This document shows positions 1 through 4,444 of a stretch of DNA of 5,106 nucleotides, piece by piece. Numbering within the stretch: position 1 is the first letter of the stretch; every line of letters begins with the position of its first letter. Where the stretch lies: assembly GCA_937128575.1 (NCBI GenBank), contig CAKZMN010000303.1, positions 1-5,106 on the forward strand, read 5' to 3'. The stretch is from an uncultured Alphaproteobacteria bacterium. GTDB lineage: Bacteria > Pseudomonadota > Alphaproteobacteria > Micavibrionales > Micavibrionaceae. Below the pieces are notes generated by a model. It did no database searches. It saw only the letters and a program-made list of their open reading frames with translations, and was not told the DNA's origin. Both the position numbers and the translations under genes were made by a program.

Positions 1-762
1 TCGCAACAGTGCGACTAAAACTGGAAGAGTTAACATGGAAGCTTCGTCCACCAGAACGACGTCATAGCACAGAACCCGGCTTGAAAATCCCTTAGGACCA
101 AAACCCAACAAGCGATGAACAGTTTGGCCTTCATCCCCAAGCAGACTGGCAGCTTTACCTGTCGTGGCAGTCACCGCCACACGTAACCCTTCCGCATCAC
201 AGGCATCAATCACTTGTCGCAACAAATGCGTCTTCCCACTTCCTGCTGGTCCAGTCACGACTGAATATCTATGCGACAGCAACTCCCGAAGTCTTGGGTC
301 TTCATAGTCCGTCAACTGCATTTGATTGGTCGCCAGGCAGCGATCCACTTGCCTCAATTGCCGCACGACTTCGGCTAAGACAACCTGTCCTTCTTGCTCT
401 ACCGCGACTTTCGGATGCAGATAGGACGACAAGGAAGGTAATTCTGTCGAGTCCACGCACAAACGATCACCAAGTAAGACAACGAGCCGTTCCGAAGACA
501 CGCCAATATGGCCATGCACCACCTGTTCCTTCAGGACCGCATGAATCCCTGCTTGAAGACGAAGGGGATCTGTTGGTCCACCACCTGCCAGATGATGTAA
601 CGCATCGGCGGCACCAAAAGGGATTTCGCGCATCCAATATAAAGAAAAGGGGGTTCGACATGCCTGACGCCGGCTGGCTTGTGGCCAACACATGATCTTG
701 TTCGAAACGGCTCGCCATCCAGCCCTGCTCAGCCAGTCAAAGCATGAATCCTCTGACCACAT
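1..762 (-). CDS. RecD2-type SF1B DNA helicase, N-terminal part only (runs off the left edge)
   Basis: From the ATG at 762-760 the frame gives 254 residues and leaves the window in frame. Residues about 8-60 resemble the helix-hairpin-helix region of RecD2 (DWLSRAGW, then TPFSLYW, then GAADALHHL). Residues 67-90 (DPLRLQAGIHAVLKEQ...GHI) match the segment that follows it in RecD2. Walker A GPAGSGKT is at 171-178, motif Ia TATTGKAASLL comes next, then TVHRLLGF, and Walker B VLVDEASM has its DE at 239-240. These are the ordered motifs of an ATP-driven 5'-3' SF1B helicase. The remaining helicase motifs would lie beyond base 1. A strong SD, AAGGAG at 776-771, stands 8 bases before this ATG and supports an independent start. 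Such a start would lack the N-terminal domain that long RecD2 proteins carry. Upstream codons are also open and continuous with the membrane-protein frame. There are no ATA or CTA codons here, unlike the upstream half. Confidence 0.8.
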   Translation of the reverse strand, partial: MWSEDSCFDWLSRAGWRAVSNKIMCWPQASRRQACRTPFSLYWMREIPFGAADALHHLAGGGPTDPLRLQAGIHAVLKEQVVHGHIGVSSERLVVLLGDRLCVDSTELPSLSSYLHPKVAVEQEGQVVLAEVVRQLRQVDRCLATNQMQLTDYEDPRLRELLSHRYSVVTGPAGSGKTHLLRQVIDACDAEGLRVAVTATTGKAASLLGDEGQTVHRLLGFGPKGFSSRVLCYDVVLVDEASMLTLPVLVALLR

Positions 763-1617
763 CGGGAATGCTCCTTCATGACTTGTCGAACTGATGTCTA
801 TACGAGAAGCCTCAAAAAAGCGTTTTCCTTTTATATTCCAATGATACGACTCTCCCGGGAAAACCCTTTCCAAAACGGGCCGTATTAAACACACGCCGGC
901 TAGGGCGTAAAATAAACTTTCTCGTATTCTGAATTCAAATGTGAGTATAAACGCCAATGCCGCAACCGCCAACGCAAAAATAATGCGCCCTATAAAATGG
1001 TCTGGAATGGTTTTCGGATCAGAGATCATAAAGAAGGTGAAAATGAGCAACGCCCCGCTTTGTAATTGATGTAGCGGTATCGTGAGCGGGTCGCCAAGCC
1101 AAAATGCTCTGGCGAATAATAATGCGCCCCAAGATCCTAAGAATAGTAGCGCCATATCGCGGCGTGGAATTTTATACAAAACCAGTACCGACAAGCATAC
1201 AAGCAAAAACCCGAGCCACAGGGCGCTGCCCCATTGGCCGGGCGATATCCAAACATTATCGGGAAACGCCAAAAGCGCGACAACAATTCCGATATTTGCA
1301 GGATTAAATATATGTTTTTGGTTCGCGCGGATTAGGAATTTACTGGCGATGGCTATCGCGCCCGCCAGCGGCAAAACCCAAAACGCGCCGGATTTTAGCA
1401 AGATAACGAGTGAGAGCCCTGTGATAAGGGGGCTGCGTGCATCAAACGGGATTTTTAAACGCCATGAAAATATAGTTTGCGTGATTAGTGCGCTTGCCAG
1501 TGTTAATAGGGCTATTAAAATTTCTGGTCCAAAGTCAGCCCAAAGTATCTGTAACCCCAGCAAAATAGAGAGCGTTACAATTTGGAAATGCCGAGGGTCG
1601 CTTAAAATTCTTTGCAT
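1..1617 (-). CDS. Apparent in-frame fusion ORF: NqrB/RnfD-like membrane protein joined to RecD2-like helicase (3' end outside window)
   Basis: Read exactly as given, the minus strand is open from the ATG at 1617-1615 to base 1, giving 539 codons without a stop. An in-frame TGA lies 12 bases upstream of that ATG, so the frame cannot begin earlier except at a non-ATG codon in between. Residues 1-266 are an NqrB/RnfD-type membrane protein and residues from about 286 are a RecD2-type helicase; the two are described separately below. I know of no established architecture joining these families. Codon choice also changes at the join. I therefore regard this as a possible artefact or recombination product and not a firm bifunctional protein. 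The alternatives are two adjacent genes separated by a one-base error in the A6 run at 814-819, or a chimeric contig. Confidence 0.6.
   Translation of the reverse strand, partial: MQRILSDPRHFQIVTLSILLGLQILWADFGPEILIALLTLASALITQTIFSWRLKIPFDARSPLITGLSLVILLKSGAFWVLPLAGAIAIASKFLIRANQKHIFNPANIGIVVALLAFPDNVWISPGQWGSALWLGFLLVCLSVLVLYKIPRRDMALLFLGSWGALLFARAFWLGDPLTIPLHQLQSGALLIFTFFMISDPKTIPDHFIGRIIFALAVAALAFILTFEFRIRESLFYALAGVCLIRPVLERVFPGESYHWNIKGKRFFEASRIDISSTSHEGAFPMWSEDSCFDWLSRAGWRAVSNKIMCWPQASRRQACRTPFSLYWMREIPFGAADALHHLAGGGPTDPLRLQAGIHAVLKEQVVHGHIGVSSERLVVLLGDRLCVDSTELPSLSSYLHPKVAVEQEGQVVLAEVVRQLRQVDRCLATNQMQLTDYEDPRLRELLSHRYSVVTGPAGSGKTHLLRQVIDACDAEGLRVAVTATTGKAASLLGDEGQTVHRLLGFGPKGFSSRVLCYDVVLVDEASMLTLPVLVALLR
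798..1617 (-). CDS. NqrB/RnfD-family integral membrane protein (first half of the fused frame)
   Basis: Reading from ATG 1617, the protein begins with a DPRHFQI segment (residues 7-13), followed by alternating hydrophobic helices at roughly 14-50, 64-92, 107-118, 131-148, 155-173, 187-198 and 210-227. The NqrB/RnfD-like landmarks are a DARSPLITGLSL segment (59-70), a KHIFNPANIG segment (101-110) and SGALL followed by FFMISDP (187-201). In NqrB and RnfD proper this family forms flavin-carrying membrane subunits of ion-coupled electron-transfer complexes. Small stand-alone relatives occur outside such operons and their role is less clear. The family-like region ends near residue 266 (about base 820). 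One base fewer in the A6 run at 814-819 would give a stop at 800-798, which I use as the nominal end; as written the frame continues. There is no good SD: a GGAG lies 17 bases before the ATG. It sits 113 bases after the MerT-like gene. The family call is fairly sure; the substrate and partners are unknown. Confidence 0.75.
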
Positions 1618-1650
1618 ATGCGCATCAAATCAAACTCCGCTTCTGCACGC

Positions 1651-1710
1651 AAATAAATAAAATGGACGCTTTTGAGCTTATTGCTGAAACTATCGGAGCC
1701 AGTAGCGCCC
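1651..1710 (-). terminator. Possible attenuator or terminator between MerT-like and RnfD-like genes
   Basis: On the minus strand GGGCGCT (1710-1704) can pair with AGCGTCC (1670-1664), seven pairs including one G:U. The second arm is followed at once by a T-rich tract, ATTTTATTTATTT (1663-1651). The loop is long (33 bases) with a possible small inner stem, so this is not a classical compact terminator. If functional it would reduce read-through from the metal genes into the RnfD-like frame. A 36-codon minus frame (1712-1602) also spans this region and overlaps the start of the RnfD-like gene, but it has only a weak SD. Confidence 0.25.
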
Positions 1711-1730
1711 ATCTTATTTTATGCTGTGTC

Positions 1731-2087
1731 TTAGTCGAAGAATATATCTGCTGCTAAAAATGCAAAGAAAAATCCGATGAGATAGATAATGATCGAAAAA
1801 ACCAAAATGCCCCAACTGATTTTTTTTAAGCGCGTGCATGCCTTTGCTTTGACAGGGTCAGCAGGGCAGGGTGCGTAACGCCCCCGCCATTGCATGATTG
1901 TCGAAAGCGTTAGCATGATTCCTGCGCCTGCAAACACATAAATTTTGTAATCTGCAATTGCCGTGATCCACGGCACAGCACCAACAAACCCAGCAAGCGC
2001 CGCCCCCATACCAAGCGTTACTAGCAGTGCGGGAAGCGCACAGCAAACGAGCGTTCCCATACTGGTAAACAAACTAAGGGTTGGCAT
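1731..2087 (-). CDS. MerT-like metal-transport membrane protein (118 aa)
   Basis: This is a small inner-membrane protein with three predicted helices (about 10-38, 48-66 and 91-114). A Cys-Cys pair (C15, C16) lies in the first helix in the context LVCCALPALLV, and two more cysteines (C74, C84) lie in the loop between helices 2 and 3 (PCPADP...AC). This arrangement is that of MerT, which takes Hg(II) from periplasmic MerP through the helix-1 Cys pair and passes it to the cytoplasmic loop cysteines. The length fits MerT (about 116 aa). The frame is open further upstream to an ATG at 2192, but that would overlap the HMA gene by 74 bases and add a polar extension, so I chose ATG 2087. No clear SD precedes it. 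The start is 31 bases after the stop of the HMA gene, which fits translation in tandem. The metal may be Hg or another thiophilic ion; the family call is good, the substrate is inferred. Confidence 0.75.
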   Translation of the reverse strand: MPTLSLFTSMGTLVCCALPALLVTLGMGAALAGFVGAVPWITAIADYKIYVFAGAGIMLTLSTIMQWRGRYAPCPADPVKAKACTRLKKISWGILVFSIIIYLIGFFFAFLAADIFFD

Positions 2088-2118
2088 GATCGTGTGTTGC
2101 CATAGGCTTGGTTCAGGG

Positions 2119-2451
2119 TTATTCGACACGGTGGATGCCCTCCACGTTATAACCTGCGTCGGTGATGAGGTTTGTGATTGTCTCATTATCAAGGCTCTGG
2201 CCTTTGTTGAAGTTGATCGTAATCATCTTCGTGTCGAGATTTACATCTATCCCTTTAACGGCTTCTTCTTTGCCAAACACTTTTTCAAGTGCGCGGGCGC
2301 AGAAGTCACAAACAAGGCCATTCACGCTGACATGAACATCACCGGTGGATATGGTTTGCTCCGCTGTGGCAGGCTTGGAATCTTCCGCCGCATAAGCAGG
2401 CGCGGCAAAAGATAGAGTTAATGCAGTCATTAATATAGTTAGTTTTTTCAT
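2119..2451 (-). CDS. Periplasmic HMA-domain metal-binding protein (MerP-like, CDFC motif)
   Basis: The 110-residue protein has a Sec signal peptide (KK, then a hydrophobic run, with likely cleavage after AYA at residue 21). It is followed by a short linker and one HMA domain of about 70 residues (39-106). The metal site is GLVCDFCA with Cys48 and Cys51, in the position of the CxxC of MerP and copper chaperones. The beta-alpha-beta-beta-alpha-beta pattern continues with VKGIDVNLDTKMITINF and ends AGYNVEGI. It should bind a thiophilic metal in the periplasm and hand it to the MerT-like protein encoded directly downstream. The spacer residues Asp-Phe differ from the Ala-Ala or similar of classical MerP. 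An SD-like AGGA (2463-2460) stands 8 bases from the ATG. The gene starts 28 bases after the preceding gene, so co-transcription is likely. HMA identity is secure; Hg versus Cu is open. Confidence 0.88.
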   Translation of the reverse strand: MKKLTILMTALTLSFAAPAYAAEDSKPATAEQTISTGDVHVSVNGLVCDFCARALEKVFGKEEAVKGIDVNLDTKMITINFNKGQSLDNETITNLITDAGYNVEGIHRVE

Positions 2452-2479
2452 GATATTTTTCCTTTTGGTTTTATTAAAT

Positions 2480-3139
2480 TTAGTAACGTAATACGTAGTT
2501 GAAGAGAGCTTCTCCGCGTGTGTTCATTCCCGCTTCAAGCATGTGAACACCTTTGAAAAGCCTTATCAGCGGAGTGACAGTGACATTGTCTTTTGCCTCT
2601 GGCATATGCTCGACTTGAAGCATTAGCCATGTGTGAAGATCACCGTAATCACCTTCATACGGCGCCCATCCGACACGGGCGGATTGCGAATAAAAATCAT
2701 CAATATCGCCCGCTTCGGTGTAGCGGTTTTCGTATGAGGTGAAGAAACGGCGATTTTCCCAATCTGCGGCAAGACCGGTAAAGCCCGCCGCTTGTGTTTC
2801 ATTGTCGAAGTCGCCCTTGTCGCTATGTGCGATACCCAAACCAGATTTTAGATAGAGATTGGCTTGGCTATCTTTTTTGTTCCAGCGTTTGAGTAGGTTA
2901 TTCATCTGAATGGCGTTTAAGGTGAGTTCCTTATCTCGCCAATATTCCAGCTTATAACCAATCGACGTTTTTGCCGTGGGTGAGTAATGAAGATGCGCAG
3001 TGTTTTTATCATTATCATTGTTGAGCATCAATGTGATGCCCCCCGGATAAGATACAGGCCGCGCGTCAGCAATATTTGGAATGATTAGCCCCACTCCGAG
3101 AAGGGCCCATAAGAATATGGAAGCGTATAGATATCGCAT
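2480..3139 (-). CDS. Secreted, probably outer-membrane beta-barrel-like protein of unknown function
   Basis: The 219-residue protein has a signal peptide, with a hydrophobic stretch at residues 3-20 and likely cleavage after ADA (residue 26). The mature part lacks long hydrophobic helices. It shows many short alternating stretches with aromatic residues (TSIGYKLEYW, RRFFTSYENRY, HTWLMLQVEHM) separated by charged, Asn/Asp-rich turns, and it ends in FNYVLRY with a C-terminal tyrosine. That ending and pattern are typical of outer-membrane beta-barrels, although about 190 mature residues would make a small barrel. It contains no cysteine. The SD AGGAG (3150-3146) lies 6 bases from the ATG. It is the second gene of the operon and precedes the metallochaperone, so a role in metal entry or in envelope protection is an inference. 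I do not recognise the family. Confidence 0.8.
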   Translation of the reverse strand: MRYLYASIFLWALLGVGLIIPNIADARPVSYPGGITLMLNNDNDKNTAHLHYSPTAKTSIGYKLEYWRDKELTLNAIQMNNLLKRWNKKDSQANLYLKSGLGIAHSDKGDFDNETQAAGFTGLAADWENRRFFTSYENRYTEAGDIDDFYSQSARVGWAPYEGDYGDLHTWLMLQVEHMPEAKDNVTVTPLIRLFKGVHMLEAGMNTRGEALFNYVLRY

Positions 3140-3144
3140 AATTG

Positions 3145-3230
3145 TCTCCTGATATGTGTGAAATTGCGCCGCGCCTTTAATATTATAAAGCGCGACAAAG
3201 TAAGCCTAAAATGGCTCAAAGTATCAGGAG
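3145..3230 (-). promoter_or_regulatory. Putative translational-coupling structure: SD of second gene paired to stop region of first
   Basis: In the minus-strand mRNA, CTCCTGATA (3230-3222), which contains the TGA stop of the Cys-rich gene, is perfectly complementary to TATCAGGAG (3154-3146), which contains the SD of the next gene. Between them lies a second hairpin: CGCG plus CTTTA (3170-3179, with one bulged base at 3174) pairs with TAAAG plus CGCG (3186-3194) around a six-base loop. The outer helix would hide the SD until a ribosome reaches the upstream stop codon and opens it. This is read directly from the sequence; the function is inferred. Confidence 0.45.
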
Positions 3231-3580
3231 TTGGTTTTTGGAGGGCGTCGTGGTGGTGCGGTTGCCATAGAGGCAGGGTTGTCAGTTTTGTTGAATAAAC
3301 GCGCGGCGTTAATGATGGGCGCATTTATCGCGCTATTATCGTTCAAAATTGGTGTTTGGTGAATGGATGCATGAAGGCATAAACAAACCCCATCACAGTG
3401 CTTAGTGGGTGATTTTTCTTCTTTGTCTTCATGACATGGAATATTGCTCATATCCATTACCTGTTGGGTGGATGATGCCATATTTATGTCCATATTTATG
3501 CAAGGCTTCGCCCAGGCAGATACCGCAAAGGTATTTGCAAGAAACATGATCGCAATAAACATTAGAGTAAAACGTTCCAT
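3224..3580 (-). CDS. Small secreted Cys/His-rich, CopL/DUF2946-like putative metal-binding protein
   Basis: From ATG 3580 this is a 118-residue protein with a signal peptide (MERF, then a hydrophobic run to AVSAWA, cleavage near residue 24). The mature part has a Met-containing region (NMDINM, VMDM) and then a dense potential metal site: C49-H50, H61-C62, C66, C68, H70 and H74, within CHEDKEEK and HCDGVCLCLHAS. The tail ends PPRRPPK. Cys/His clusters with a Pro/Arg-rich end recall the small periplasmic proteins found beside copper genes (CopL/DUF2946-like), but the match is one of pattern only. The frame opens earlier at ATG 3616 and 3589. I prefer 3580 because a near-consensus promoter occupies 3616-3588, which would place its transcription start at about 3581 and make this a leaderless message. 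ATG 3562 is another possibility. It is the first gene of the operon, probably binding or sensing the metal in the periplasm. Confidence 0.7.
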   Translation of the reverse strand: MERFTLMFIAIMFLANTFAVSAWAKPCINMDINMASSTQQVMDMSNIPCHEDKEEKSPTKHCDGVCLCLHASIHQTPILNDNSAINAPIINAARLFNKTDNPASMATAPPRRPPKTNS

Positions 3581-3587
3581 CTTTTCC

Positions 3588-3616
3588 ATTATAGCTAAAT
3601 TCGCTTTAGCTGTCAT
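3588..3616 (-). promoter_or_regulatory. Promoter of the metal operon with a dyad operator in the spacer
   Basis: Reading the minus strand, ATGACA (3616-3611, five of six matches to the -35 consensus) is followed by a 17-base spacer and a perfect TATAAT (3593-3588). The spacer is occupied by a perfect inverted repeat, AGCTAAA-GCGAA-TTTAGCT (3611-3593), whose ends overlap the last base of the -35 and the first base of the -10. A dyad in this position suits a repressor or another regulator acting between the two boxes. The 17-base spacing is shorter than the 19-20 bases of MerR-type promoters. No regulator gene is visible in the window. Confidence 0.55.
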
Positions 3617-3898
3617 TTAAGTTACATCATGGCGCTTTTTGAGAATTTTATATCATCCTTGCGGTCACCTTTAACCGAATATTTTCCCGAAAACCCATTG
3701 ACATTTGCAAAGATGTTAACGAATTCGCACGTCAAGAAATGCATAATTAATATACTTTGCGTTATATATCATAACATTTAATGATATTTCACGCTGATTC
3801 CCTATATCTTTCTTAATATTTTAAGATTATGGAATCAATCTCTTGTCCGTTTAGCTTCATAAATGGTATAAATGTTGGATAAATAAGAGGAATACCTT
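3617..3898. other. AT-rich divergent intergenic region
   Basis: This stretch separates the minus-strand metal operon from the plus-strand secreted-protein gene. I find no convincing gene in it. It holds a 7-bp inverted repeat, ATATCAT and ATGATAT (3766-3772 and 3781-3787, 8-base loop), overlapping a second small one (GTTAT and ATAAC, 3761-3775). A consensus TTGACA at 3698-3703 has no -10 partner at proper spacing. The promoter of the plus-strand gene lies at its right end and is listed separately. Confidence 0.6.
3843..3872 (+). promoter_or_regulatory. Candidate promoter for the plus-strand secreted-protein gene
   Basis: TTGTCC (3843-3848, four of six matches) and TATAAA (3867-3872, five of six) are separated by 18 bases. 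Transcription would start near 3879, leaving about 20 bases of leader. That leader contains the SD AGAGG (3886-3890), 8 bases before the ATG at 3899. Confidence 0.4.
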
Positions 3899-4435
3899 AT
3901 GAGCAATCTAAAATCTAAATTAGCAGCCGGCGTTTTCGCCATCAGCTCCATCTTCGCCGCGCAGGCACAAACCAGCGCGAATGATGATAAATTGATTGCC
4001 ATGAACGAGCCTGTGAAGACTGAAATTGTTAATGAGACTGTTAAACCAGTTGGTGTATTAAATTGGAGTGACAAAGAGCTTCACAATGTTCAATACAATG
4101 CAGGGCGAATTTCAAAAGGTTCTATTGTGATTTTATACATGGGTTCAGATAAAGCTCTCGCCACTCAGGTGCGTGAAGGTGCTACAGCAGCTAAGGCTTC
4201 AGGCGTTCCGATAAAAGGTATGGTTTTAGGGCCTGCAGATCCTGATTTTCACAATGGTGAAGATAGTGTGATTATTATAGTTGATGGTTATCAAGCGTAT
4301 GATCAATATGAGGCTTGGATTACACCGAAAACGACGACTAAAAAGATACTGATTGATGCCAAGGACAGTTATGCAGAAAAACTAGGCCTTGCAAAAGTTG
4401 TTAAGCCTGCTGAGAGTCAGCTTGTTCAGAATTAA
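3899..4435 (+). CDS. Exported protein of unknown function (178 aa)
   Basis: The start is well set by the SD AGAGG (3886-3890), 8 bases from the ATG. The signal peptide has a lysine-containing head (SNLKSK), a hydrophobic run and likely cleavage after AQA (residue 23). The mature region begins with a polar linker (24-50). A compact alpha/beta-looking domain follows at about 52-168, with beta-type segments SIVILYM (75-81), IKGMVLG (105-111) and SVIIIVDG (123-130), a helix-type segment ALATQVREGATAAKAS (86-101) between the first two, and KKILID (148-153) near the end. GPADPD (111-116) is a probable turn. It has no cysteine. I do not recognise the family. It is transcribed away from the metal operon and could be unrelated to it; nothing in the sequence assigns a function. 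Confidence 0.85.
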   Translation: MSNLKSKLAAGVFAISSIFAAQAQTSANDDKLIAMNEPVKTEIVNETVKPVGVLNWSDKELHNVQYNAGRISKGSIVILYMGSDKALATQVREGATAAKASGVPIKGMVLGPADPDFHNGEDSVIIIVDGYQAYDQYEAWITPKTTTKKILIDAKDSYAEKLGLAKVVKPAESQLVQN

Positions 4436-4443
4436 TTCTGAAC
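4424..4443. repeat. Perfect 20-bp palindrome at the convergent gene ends, possible bidirectional terminator
   Basis: GTTCAGAATTAATTCTGAAC is a perfect palindrome that contains the TAA stop of the plus gene (4433-4435) and lies one base past the TAG of the minus gene (4447-4445). As RNA it folds on either strand into an 8-bp stem with a UUAA loop. A second, shorter hairpin (GCTGA/TCAGC, 4409-4421) lies beside it. There is no U-run on either side, so it is not a canonical intrinsic terminator. It could instead stabilise 3' ends or bind a protein dimer. Confidence 0.5.
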
Positions 4444-4444
4444 G

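Noticed and set aside
294..695. Plus-strand open frame of 133 codons
   Set aside because: It lies antisense to the RecD2-like frame, which carries clear helicase motifs; its own translation is low-complexity in pattern, with no family resemblance and no SD.
800..927. 9-bp inverted repeat ATACGAGAA (800-808) and TTCTCGTAT (919-927) near the RnfD/RecD seam
   Set aside because: Considered as a mobile-element end, but inverted 9-mers at unconstrained distance are expected many times in 5 kb, and there is no transposase or target duplication.
1082..1660. Plus-strand open frame of 192 codons
   Set aside because: It is antisense to the NqrB/RnfD-like protein. The minus frame gives coherent membrane helices and family motifs, while the plus frame gives none.
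1662..1757. Plus-strand 31-codon frame with two Cys pairs
   Set aside because: It lacks an SD, overlaps the end of the MerT-like gene in antisense, and its Cys codons mirror minus-strand codons there.
2088..2192. Upstream extension of the MerT-like gene to ATG 2192
   Set aside because: It would add 35 polar residues and overlap the HMA gene by 74 bases; ATG 2087 gives the usual MerT length and topology.
1963..2415. Plus-strand open frame of 150 codons
   Set aside because: It is a shadow of the HMA and MerT-like genes, which are well supported on the minus strand.
3085..3324. Minus-strand frame spanning the gap between the first two operon genes
   Set aside because: It overlaps the ends of two better-supported genes in another frame and has no SD or recognisable feature.
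3698..3726. Consensus TTGACA in the divergent intergenic region
   Set aside because: No -10-like hexamer occurs at 16-18 bases; the sequence there is CGAATTC-like.
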